A stretch of 64,000 nt of DNA from Polymyxa betae. Its lineage: Eukaryota > Endomyxa > Phytomyxea > Plasmodiophorida > Plasmodiophoridae. Positions 44,594 through 55,033 of this stretch are shown piece by piece. The notes beneath the pieces are model-generated. The model did no database searches. It had not been told where the DNA came from and was given only the letters and a program-made list of their open reading frames with translations. A program made the position numbers and the translations under genes. Where the stretch lies: contig RBZT01000423.1 of the NCBI GenBank assembly GCA_003693705.1, positions 1 through 64,000 on the forward strand, given 5' to 3'. Position 1 is the stretch's first letter, and each line of letters begins with the position of its first letter.

Positions 44594-45056
44594 CTAGTCA
44601 ATGCAAACAGCACAAGATTGAAACACATAGCAGCTGAGCTTTACATTACCTAAAAAAAGATTTAATTTCTTTCCATATTTTGTTGCGGTCTTCGTTTTTC
44701 CAAAAGTATCAGCAAGACATATCTGTAATAAGAATAGAATAGGGCTTAGACAACTTATTAAATTCCGATCAAGCTCGAGGTATTCTCGCGATAACATGGT
44801 ATAAAGCGTAAAAGTCTCGAGGCGATTCCAGAATCAAGCAAAGACCGCACACCTGTCGACAGAAATGTAGAGAGATTGGGAGAGGAGAACGATAAGCTAT
44901 GCAGCCTACCTTAGGAGGACGCAGCCCATGAAGAAGTGGATTTAAGACTGGATTAACTGGATAGTCAATTAAAATACGCATTGAGGTGTCCCTCTGTTTG
45001 ATAGCTGGTAAATGAACCGGGTCTGATCTCCTCTCTGCTACAGGATACTTAATCAT
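44594..45056 (-). CDS. Small unrecognised three-exon gene
   Basis: Coding parts 45056-44910, 44852-44796 and 44722-44594 are joined by introns of 57 and 73 nt with GT-AG ends and keep one frame, giving about 110 residues: MIKYPVAERRSDPVHLPAIK, ILIDYPVNPVLNPLLHGLRP, VCGLCLILESPRDFYALYH, then ICLADTFGKTKTATKYGKKL. A start at the downstream Met (MRILIDYPVN) would shorten it by 25 residues. No family recognised and no signal or membrane segment. Its 5' end almost touches the guanine deaminase start (45070) in divergent orientation. The model is plausible rather than proven. Confidence 0.4.
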
Positions 45057-45069
45057 GATTCTCAATATC

Positions 45070-47219
45070 ATGAAAACATCTTCATTTCTAACTGTCACGC
45101 TTCTGTTAGCATCATCGTTGGCTAGTTCTTCAGATGTTATCGGGTTTCGTGGCCCAGCTCTGCACTTTCTGGACGCCGTACAGATTCAAACTCAGTCGAT
45201 TGGGTATATGAACTAACCCCATGCCTTATAGGATCACCCAGTCTATTTCAAAGATGCTTTATTGGTGGTAAATGCCACTTCAGGAACTGTCCTGGACTTC
45301 GACGAGTTTCAAAAGATCTCAGAAAAATTTGTCTTTTCCTCTATCCGAACCTATTCGTCAGATCAGCTAATTACGCCTGGGTCTGTTTCCATTCAATATA
45401 CATTTGCTATCTGAATTTGTTTATTCGACTTAGGTTTATTGATTGTCATTCACATGCTCCACAGATAGAGTAAGACCTCGTTGCCTTACAGTTTGCCAGC
45501 TTTTTTAAATGGGATTTTACAGTATGATAGGAAGTTATGGCTACAGCCTAGAAGAATGGCTGCATGATTATACATTCCCAAGCGAGGCCAAATATATGGA
45601 TGTCCAATTTGCTGAATCCAGCACAAAACGATATTTTAATCAGCTGTTGCGGTCAGGGATTACGTCTGCTTTAATTTATAATGCCATCTTCTCTGAGGCA
45701 ACAGCTGCTGTGTTCAACGAGGCTTTGAAAAGAAATATGAGGATCATCACAGGAATTAATGGAATGTCAGATTGTGCATATGCGCCCGAATTTCAAGACA
45801 AGCAAGGCAAAAAACATCCCATGTGCAACAGCTTTCGTTTTGATGACCGTCAGGGAGAAATCAGCGCTAAAGTTATTGATCATGAAACGAGAAGACTTTA
45901 TCACCAGTTCCATGGGAGTGGGCGCCTTCTGTATGCCCTCATGCCAAGGTACGATTTGTTGCCAAAATATTTCTAAAATCTAACTTTAGAGTAGGTTTTT
46001 GACGACTTCTACTCCAGCAGAATTAGAAACCTGGGCGAAACTTTACCGAGATCTGCCGGAGGTGTTCTTCCACACTCATATTGCTGAGAATCTTCAAGTC
46101 CGAATACATTATTTACGAATCAGAAAAATCTGTTAAATTGTAGTCTAGGTAACAATAAGCAGTGTTGCCCGCTTCAAAGAAAAAGCGGCAAGATTTTATG
46201 AACCTGATTCTAAAATCCTGGACGCTATTCGCTCCAGCGTTACTCAGTTGGAGATCTGGAATGCGTATGGTCTGCTCACGGATCGGACCAGCTTCGCTCA
46301 TGGCATTCGTAAGGATTAGAAACACTTAAGATGATGCGCTCAATGTAAAATACAGATTTAACACATCTCGATTACGAATTGTTGCGAAATTCGTCAGCAA
46401 CACTTTGTCACTGTCCTACCTCGAAGTTAATATGACATCTCTATGACCACACTGATTACTAATTTCACTTTAGCCTGTTTCTAGATAGTGGGTTATTCAA
46501 CCTTGGAGAAGCTATTGCAAACAAGCTTGACGTTGGAGTTGGTACTGATATTGGTGCGGGTACTACATTTGAGTTGCTCTCAACCATGGGAGAGGTGTAC
46601 TTTAAGTATTTTACTTTATTACGTAAGAACTGACTTCTGCGTTCCCAGGTTTATAAGGTAGCAATAAGCAGCGCTGAATCTGTTTCCAACATCGCTAAGC
46701 CTGATGAACCATATTTGAACACGAACAATACGAAGTCAGATTACAGAATTCCAGTGAAACAGAGCTATCGCGTGTCTCCTTTCACTCAGCTGTATATGTT
46801 AACACTTGGAACTGCCCGTCAACTTCGTGTCGATAATTACGTTGGGAACTTTGTCAAAGGAAAAGAAGCAGACTTCGTTGTACTAGATCTTCTGCCGAGC
46901 CCGTTGCACGCCCGAAGATTGCACGCATACGCTCTCAACAACAATCCATCTGACATCGAGGTAAGCACCATTATGGGTACGATTTTTTCCTGATTCCTTT
47001 TTTCTACAGTATTTATCTCAGGCGATCTTTGGAATAACTGCGGTTGGGCACGACAGATCGGTTGCTGAGACTTATATTCTGGGAAAGAAAGCCTATGATC
47101 GGGAGTTGAACTATCTGGATCCTCTCGATAACGATTATTTTTTAAATATGACAGACGGCAGGGAAATCGTTCACTTGGATAAGTCCAATTCGGTTCCGAT
47201 CATTGTATCATCTTTATAA
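45070..47219 (+). CDS. Guanine deaminase with N-terminal signal peptide
   Basis: Amidohydrolase that converts guanine to xanthine. The start MKTSSFLTVTLLLASSLASS is a clear signal peptide, unusual for this normally cytosolic enzyme. The guanine-deaminase order follows: GFRGPALHFLDAVQ, DHPVYFKDALLVVN, the zinc HxH in PGFIDCHSHAPQIE, YSLEEWLHDYTFPSEAKYMD, GITSALIYNAIFSEATAAVF, the second His in HTHIAENLQ and RTSFAHGI. CHCPTSNLFLDSG is followed by the catalytic Asp in GVGTDIGAGTTFELLSTM, PFTQLYMLTLGTARQL and GKEADFVVLDL. It ends with HLDKSNSVPIIVSSL. The gene has about nine introns and all metal-binding residues are present. Several N-x-S/T sites (for example NATS, NMT) fit a secretory route. 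Confidence 0.85.
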
Positions 47220-47416
47220 ATGCTACCGTTCAGGATGCATCAACTGCAATCTTTCTTTGATGCCATGTGCTATGAAATGTTATTAAAAGATTACTAGGGA
47301 GTTTCCAGAAACCATGAACTATACCAGTTATGTGTTTTCAAAACAAAGAGAAGGCTCAATCGACTATTCCATATGAATAGGCTGATCGAATTAGAATACG
47401 TTCACTACTGTACCGT

Positions 47417-48063
47417 ATGGCTATGACTGAACAAGTATCAGCGAAGACCTCTTCATCGCTATCCAATTTGCTTGAGCAATCTCTTGATGGTCTCAACACA
47501 GTCCGAACTGAGAATGATCGAGTAATATTCACAGGTTTACACTTTAAATTCTCCAACTTTTTCTTTTGTAACTCAATATCCAGCTGACATTAAACAAGTT
47601 CGAGCTACTCCGACGCCCAAAGATAAGGTTAGTTTAGGCTAACACTGGATAGCCTACAGATTCCCAATTGCCATCGTGTCAGATTGTTCCAGCTCCGATA
47701 GTTGAGATCTCCAATCTGTATGCGGAAAGCCTTCGCGAAGTTGAAAAAGAATCTGGAAATAATGTAGGCATTGCTGTATTTGCTGGAGGTATGGCGATAT
47801 TGTCATCTCTTCCAGCTTATAGAGTGTCCTATAAGACAGCACTTAAAGCATTACATCGAGTTTTCTATATCGCTAAACGGAGAGGTCTTCAAAGTGTTAA
47901 TGAGGAAGCTTTTGCTTGTTGGCAAACACATTGTCTGAGGAATTTTGATAAGAAGGCAAGTGTGGCTATGTTAATCATTGATGCTGGAGCTGGGACTAAG
48001 AATGATCGTGATATGCTACGACGATATGGATATGAATGTCCTGATGAAACAGAACAGTCATAA
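47417..48063 (+). CDS. Unrecognised small protein (three exons)
   Basis: The start MAMTEQVSAKTSSSLSNLLE leads across a roughly 48-nt intron to ADIKQ, then across a 55-nt intron (branch site GGCTAACAC) to PTDSQLPSCQIVPAPIVEIS. The main exon has a helical core (LYAESLREVEKESGNNVGIA, VSYKTALKALHRVFYIAKRR, CWQTHCLRNFDKKASVAML) and ends in a short charged tail. About 185 residues, no signal peptide. AVFAGGMAILSSLPA is moderately hydrophobic but too short and glycine-rich to call a membrane helix. No homologue recognised. It stands between the guanine deaminase and the F-box gene on the same strand. Confidence 0.55.
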
Positions 48064-48296
48064 CAAAACTCAAGACAAAACCCTAAAGCAAAAGTTTTCT
48101 GCAAACGGCATTCATCATCAGTTCATCACCAATTTGAATAATTTTCATAATTTCGTATACAGTTTCGCGGAATAATTCAAAATAAAATTCCGTAACTTTT
48201 CAAAATTTTGCACAACGTTTGTTGTGAAACAAAATTGGCGAAGTATCCCAGCAACGACAACTACAACTGGAAACCTTCCAGAATCTTATCACGAAG

Positions 48297-50050
48297 ATGG
48301 ACCCAGAATCCAATACAAATCCCTGGTCAACGCCTAGAAGTCATTCCTTAGCAGATGCGACAAACCCGATTTTGATGGTAGGCAGTCCTCCAGGTCCTGA
48401 ATTTGCTGTTGGTAGCCCTCCAACCAATGATCCCTTACATAATCTGTATAATATGTTCCCTCAGGTCTTTCTGAACAATCGCCATATTTACTATTCTAAA
48501 CTTTGCCTAAGGTTGATTTGAATACCGTTAACTCGGTGTTTGAACGTTCAGGTCGAAACCCGAGTGTGTGTGCTGAAATGCTTCTTTCAATACATCCATT
48601 ATCACAATCTGGTGATTATTGCAATTTTGCAGAACCGTTGGTCGTGTCAGATTCTGGCAACGTATAAAGATTTTGCTCTATAATGTGAAATAACTTGTTT
48701 TGTGATGTAGGGGGCCAGCATCGATTTTTTTCGAGGATTGCCTTTCGAGACAATTAAGATGATTGCAAAATTTTTAACTTTATTCGATTTGGCAAATTTT
48801 GGCTGCGTTAATCGTGAATGTAAGCGTCTTGCTGAAGAAGAATTATGTACGATCACCATGCTTCATAACGCAGGTATTTTCATTTCTTTCTTGTTTGTAT
48901 ACAACGAATATATCGATTTGATGATCCAGGTGGTATGCGACAGGCATCTGATGAACGAATATTGAATATGCTGGCTCGCTTTCCTCGCTTAACCACTGTT
49001 TCTCTATACAAGTGTGCCGATTTCCAGAATTTTGCTTTATTACCGGTCGCGCTGCGAAATACTCAGATAATGTGTGTTTTTCAACTGAATCGCTTTTCAA
49101 TTGCGATATAACGTTGATGTTCCCAGGAGCCTTAATTTGGGGTTCTGTGAGCATCTCAATGATGATGATATTCGTGTGATTATGAAAGGACTTCCAACTC
49201 TACAACAACTTGACCTTACTGGAACTTATATTTCAGATGAAGCTCTCGAGAGCATCTCTGCTTTTGGCGCTGGCAGATTGAGACGTCTGATTTTGTCAAG
49301 CTGCGAAAATATAACCGATTTTGGTACGATATCTTGCATGTACTTCAAAGTTCCATGAGCATTGTGCTTAGGAATTGGTTTTGTAAACGCAAGGTGTTCA
49401 ACCTTAGAAGAGCTCGATTTAAAATTCACTCACATCAAACCAATTGCATTAGAACCAACTACCAGTGGTGCTAGGCTGATGAAATTAGTTATGTCTTCTT
49501 GCAAGCGAGTCTCCAGAGTCACATTCGCTAATGAATTCGCATCGCTTAGGACGTTAGTGTTATCATCGAATCAGAATATGACATCAGTGGTTACTGATTT
49601 ACCAAATTTGAATGCTCTTAATCTTTCGACTTCCAAACAGCTCAGAAGGCTGGTTCTGAATTCACCTGTGCTTATTGTTTTAAATTTAAGCGGATGCAGC
49701 CGCCTATCTGAAGCTGAATTTTCGGTTGCGGCATTAACTCGTGTTAATCTGTATAATTGCAGGTAGTTGAGTATTTGTTGAATGGTGTAGGCGGATATTG
49801 ATTATTTACATATAGGTCTCTGCCGTTCAACAGTATAGACTCGCTTATTCGAGGCAGCAGGAGTCACCTGCAGGATGTTGATCTAAGGGCATTGCCACAG
49901 CTGATGGATGATGAAACAGCACATCTCGTCAGTCTCTGTCCTGCTATTGAACGATTCGATGTTACTGGCTGTAAAGCTTTGACACCAGCTGGCGCTGATG
50001 TCATTTCCGGGTTAGTTCTGGCTGCAATTAGCAGAAGGTCAAGGCCTTAA
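48297..50050 (+). CDS. CUE-like, F-box and leucine-rich-repeat protein
   Basis: A likely substrate receptor of an SCF-type ubiquitin ligase. N-terminal disordered segment, then residues about 42-85 (NDPLHNLYNMFPQVDLNTVN and onward to AEMLLSI) fit a CUE ubiquitin-binding domain including the MFP motif; a 48-nt intron interrupts it after MFPQ. The F-box follows (FFRGLPFETIKMIAKFLTLF and DLANFGCVNRECKRLAEEEL). About ten LRRs of the AMN1/FBXL type come next, with LGFCEHLNDDDIRVIMKGLP, LQQLDLTGTYISDEALESIS, LILSSCENITDFG, LNLSGCSRLSE and FDVTGCKALTPAGADVIS. At least seven short introns. CUE plus F-box in one protein is a combination I do not know as common. Confidence 0.75.
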
Positions 50051-50128
50051 TCCTAACTTCTAAATACAGTAAATATAACATTCATAAATGTGTCAAGAAT
50101 ATTCAGGTGTATTTTAAAATCAGGGATT

Positions 50129-53100
50129 TTATCTGAAGTCTTGATAATCGTGTAAGGAGGACATGTGACGTTCTTTGGAGAGAATATCTGTGATATCAAA
50201 TGTACCTGGCCCTGATGCTTCCTCCAGATCAGTTGACACTTGAAATAAAACTTTTTTTACGTCAGAATTTGTGCAAGAATTAATCACGTCTGAAAGTCGT
50301 TCTTTGAAGGCTGGATTGTGCTTATACAGAGCTGGGTGATTCAATGCGCTAAAAGCACTTGAAGCAACTTTCTTATTAGAGGACCGGCAAAGTTCTAGAA
50401 GCGCTTCGATCACGTCAGGATAGTCGAAATGGTCAGTTGCAATAAACGATCCAAAGGCGCGACAGACATTCCACTGAATTTTGACATTTAAGGGATGGTC
50501 GCTCAAAAGCAGCAGCAGGTTCGGAATAACTAGATGTGCCAGTTCTCGGAAGGCATCTTTGAGCAATAGATGAGCAGAGTTGAGAGCATTCAGCATGAAA
50601 GCATTACCTAATGTAAAAACCGATGCACATATTCTAAGAGCATTAATGATTATCGGAATATTTTGAGATTCCAAGTATTCCTTGACAATATGTAGCACGT
50701 GTTTTGACTCGCAAAACAAAATATCGGCGCCTGGTAGCTTGCAAATTAACAGCAGCAGAACTACAGCCCAAAAATCTGTACATTTCGATGGAATATTTAG
50801 ACAATCCAGAATATCGGAAAGCGCTTGAGCAGCACGGTTTCGGGCTGATATTGTTTTCTTATGGCAGCTATATCTGAGGATATGAGGAAGGATGTATTGA
50901 ATTATTGATGAATCGACCTAGAAGCAGAATTATATAATTATAAATAAAAATCACCCATAGTATTTTACACTGTATGAACCAAGTGCACCAATAAACCTAA
51001 AAAAGGCACTTTGTAATCGTTCCGCAAAAGACGAGAAATCGACATTGCAACAGTAGAACCGAATGAGGTCGCATAGCTGAAGTCTCAGTGATTCAGTGAT
51101 TTCATTCGTCCAAGAATGACGCGAAATCCTCGAAAGAGTTATCAAACATTTCGACTTTAGATGCAATGATGCGCTCTGTGACTTCTCAGAAAACTTTCAT
51201 CATGATAACGGTTTTACCTTGGCATCTTCAACGATAATTTGCAGTAACTCTTCACCACCTTCAAAAGTCAAAAATGTATTTATTACTCCTATACCAGCAC
51301 TCAAAACTAAACATTGCCAAGTTTACGATGGATTACCTTCAGTAGTACTAAGCCATTCTTCAATCAAGGTCAATGCGCTAAGTCGTACATGCTCATTACG
51401 GTGTCGTAATGCATCAAGTAGTTTTAGGCGAATTTGATACCAATGTTGCGAAAGCGCTAATGGACGACGCCTGGAAATTCTGCCAATAACTGTAAGCGAA
51501 TTTGGAGGGCTTCGATTATTATCGGATTGGCATTCTTTTAGCAGAGTTGACACCGCAAAATCTGAAGAAGAATTAGAAGATTCCAGTAAATTCGTAAAAG
51601 TGTATTGATAAACTGTACCGATAACAGCATCATCATACACCACTGGAGCGCTTGCAGTAGAAGCTAAACATGTAAACAAGTCGTGCTTTATGGAACTATG
51701 GCAATGGGGTAAAATTGCAAGCAGTTTGGCAAATATTTGGGATAAATATTCTCGTGAATGAGCCAGTGAGCTGTATGATAGTCTGAGCCTGACATTTAGA
51801 AACATGAAAACCTTCTCAAGTGGGTACGACCTTGTTGCAAGACTAGAAATAACCTTTAGAACAGCAAATTCAGGGCGATGACTAGAGAGACTATGAAGAC
51901 AGGCAAAATGCAAAGCATCAACGATCTCTTGAATCCGAGGGTTTAAACATGAGGCGCCTTTCGAAGACGAGCAATTGACTGAAGTAGCAGAAATAAGGGT
52001 TAGAATTTGCAATTAATGAAAATTACCGAAGTCGGTATGAAATGGAGCGCCTTCTATCATAGCAACAAGTGCTTCAGAAGATGCAATTCTTCAATAATCA
52101 GAGATCCTGTTACTTCTGACGCATCTGACATACCTGATCTTGGCGGCTGGATCAAAAAGCATGAAGGTTACCAGAGTGGGACCCCCAAATGGGTGACGAT
52201 CAACAGCAGAAGCAGCAGATATCGGAAGAAAAGATGACCAGAATCCGTTGACAAGAGACGGTATCATATGTGCAATTTTCTTAACACAAGCGAGGGCAGT
52301 AAAGCGAATTGAAATAAGTAAAGTAGTACCTAACAGCATAGTTATTACTCGATTATGAAATTATCAAAGACAGAGCTACCATCTGAATTAGCTTTTTTGC
52401 CAGACAAATCTAGCAAGAACTTTTCTGTCAAAATAAGGGATTTACGAAGAATCAGCACTATGGACGTTGATGATGCTTGAACCTGACGAATTTGAGCGAT
52501 TCAAGAACAAAAGATCTAGATAAGGTACTAACTGATGAAGTGGCGAACGGAATAATAGTTAGAAGGCATTGCAGTGAAGTTGATAGATTTTGCAATGACT
52601 CGCGCTTTATAATTCGTGGAATTTGTGATAATAACAAAATGAGTTCTCCATGAGCATTAAACTGCATCCCTTTGACAGGACTTAATCCAATAATTCGGGC
52701 TGCAATCAGAATTCAGAATGTACCAACTCGCTCAGCACTTTGCATACCGATGTTTTCAATAGCTAGTCGCTGAGTAGCTGGATCTGATGACTGGCAAAAT
52801 GGATACAGAACCTTTCTTATTCGATCGAACACATATATTATATTGGGGTTAAATAAATGAACTAAAGAAAGCAGGGTTTCTAATCCGTTAATTACAAGTG
52901 ATGGAAACTCCAAGCACTTCTCTAGAGCTGAAAGGATATTTACAGATTCTAAGAGCCAGCTTTACATCAACATTGGAAACAAGCAACAGAAAAATTTACC
53001 TAAAAGAGTCAAAGATGGCGACCAGTGGGCAAAATTCTGACATATTAAGCATAATACATGAGCATGATCTGGTTTTGATACATGTTCAATAAGGTATGAG

Positions 53101-53317
53101 ATGATAGAATGCAAACGGTGCTCAGGAATGGAACGATTTGCTATTTGGATGTTAATTTTGGAAAAGACGACAAGAATGGCGACCTACGCCTTCCCGGCTG
53201 GACTACTTGTAGCAGACTCTGGAAAGCATCGTCAATCAGTCGTTGAATGATGAGCAGATCGATATGATCTATGCTAATATTGTTATGATTGATATTGTGT
53301 CTATCTGTGGTTTGCAT
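50129..53317 (-). CDS. HEATR6: HEAT-repeat protein HEATR6
   Basis: An all-helical HEAT protein; the molecular role of HEATR6 is poorly known. The start MQTTDRHNINHNNISIDHID is followed by QRLIDDAFQSLLQVVQPGR, then across a 47-nt intron PNRSIPEHRLHSIISYLIEH. The DUF4042-type block reads SIRFTALACVKKIAHMIPSL, VNGFWSSFLPIS and LVTFMLFDPAAKI. The next large exon (51323-52012) has LIEEWLS and many helical pairs. The C-terminus reads HPLNVKIQWNVCRAFGSFIA and NKKVASSAFSALNHPALYK, matching the conserved C-terminal HEAT region. It ends DILSKERHMSSLHDYQDF. Roughly 850-900 residues and eight or more introns. It converges with the LRR gene across 78 bp. Confidence 0.8.
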
Positions 53318-53479
53318 TGATATTGTTACTCATACTACTTGTTTTGGGGTGATGGGGTCTTCACTCTTTCATCCTTCACGCAAACATCTCTTCTCGCTCA
53401 TTATCGCAATTTTTATTCCAAAAACCTTCGCTATCAATGCGCGTGTCTTGCGACCAGAGCTCGATGATATTTTCTCTCC

Positions 53480-54654
53480 ATGGGAAACCGGATTGGGAGG
53501 AAGTCGCCAACGGCTAATCATGCAAATGATCCTGATCCTACTGAGATCTCTGATCTTCGAGCTCTACACCTTAATGGAAGAGAATATTTACAGGATTTGC
53601 AGAATAAGCTGTTCCAAACGGAAACTGATCGGGATACACTTGAACAAGAACTTAACACTGTTCGCGCTTGGCTCGATCGTGTAGAAGCTGGTAATGCTGA
53701 GCTTTTAGAAGCATTAAAAGGTTTCCTCTTCTGACTCCGTCATTAATACACTTCTCACTCAAAGCCTGTAGACGCTAGGAATAAAACCACAGTCTTGACA
53801 TCTGAGCTTGAAGTAAAGAAGCAGCGTATAGTTGCTCTTCAATCAGAGGTCGAATCTCTTCACGATCAAGTTGCTTCATCGGAATATGCAACAAAGGTCT
53901 TTTTTGTAATCGCTGTCTATCTTGACCAAAAGCTTATCTTAATTCCAGGGATCGCAGATTTCTAGGAACGTGTCTTCCAGCGAACTTATTTCTTTATCAG
54001 AAAACACTCGTTCTATAGTACAACCGGAGTCAGAAAAGGATAAGGCGATAGCACAATATCAGAAGGAGATTAGTGGTCTGAAACTTGAGTTACGAAAGAA
54101 AGATCGTAGCATGAGGAAAGAGATGCGGTATGGTGAAATTATTCAGCGCTTTCATTTCAGCTCAGTTCAAGCCAGTCGTCATTCTAAACAGCTTCGTGAT
54201 GTTTCGGAAGCTGAAGTTGCTAAAGAATGGCATTCCGATCAAAGTTTGTTGATCGATGCCCACAATACGAAATTTCTTAACAGATCTGTAATTTCAGCAT
54301 ATTGCGATTTCATCCCGATGCTGATTGATGACAGATCGATATTATTTTTAGGACGCAGAAAGCAGCCCTAGCACGAGCTGATGAATTAAACCAAACACTT
54401 TCAGAACTGAATATGGTTCAATCAAAGGGTATAAGATTGTTTTATAACGCTCTAGAGATTAAAAGTTGTTTCCAGAACTAGAAAAGCAACAGCATGAATG
54501 GCAATCACAGCGATCTCTCCGTCGTGACTGTATGAAATCATTAGGTGTTGTCCCAGGTTTACAAAAGACTCATATCAATATCTCTTTAATGAATGTTAAC
54601 GAAGAGAAATCAGAAGCAGAATTAGATATGTTCGCCATGAACATCAGCAGCTAA
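53480..54654 (+). CDS. Coiled-coil protein, unknown
   Basis: The start MGNRIGRKSPTANHANDPDP leads into heptad-rich helices: LQNKLFQTETDRDTLEQELN, VKKQRIVALQSEVESLHDQV, EKDKAIAQYQKEISGLKLEL, then LFPELEKQQHEWQSQRSLRR and a C-terminus ending AELDMFAMNISS. Introns of about 50 nt fall after LEALK and ATK, with others near 54290-54350 and 54430-54465 that are less certain. About 300 residues. No motor or enzymatic domain; a cytoskeletal or centrosomal role would fit but is not shown. A longer overlapping frame from 53352 (MGSSLFHPSRKH) was considered and set aside because it ends inside the coiled-coil exon. Confidence 0.6.
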
Positions 54655-55033
54655 ATCTGCTGCGTTATATCCTTTGTTAGCGCAAAACATCAAGAAAACC
54701 CCGATAAAATTGGTAAACATTTCTAAATTTGGGTTTCACTTTTACCGAAAAGAATTGCTCGATAATGAGTTGTATATGTATGTATGCATGTAGAATGCAG
54801 CAACCAGAAGTAAGACGTCTTGGCTTTTCTTCGGTCATGAACAGGAAATCGATTCCTGGATAAATAAGAACCGAGGGTTTCTCGAATATAGGTTCACCTG
54901 AAAAGAATTCGACGATAACATTGGGATATGATATCTATCCTTCCTGTGTCTTTTGAAATAAGTTTTCAATCAAAATATTCTAAAGAATTGAAGATTGAAG
55001 ACAAAAAACGTTTATTGAAGACAGGGGAACGAA
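54655..55033. other. Convergent intergenic region, no feature seen
   Basis: Spacer between the coiled-coil gene and the lectin gene stop. AT-rich; no ORF or repeat worth naming. Confidence 0.5.

Noticed and set aside
44352-44637. Two overlapping plus-strand ORFs with hydrophobic core
   Set aside because: No family resemblance, no splice context, and in competing frames.
53289-53684. 131-residue plus-strand frame with signal-like start
   Set aside because: Its 5' part is antisense to the first HEATR6 exon and its 3' part overlaps the better-supported coiled-coil exon in another frame.
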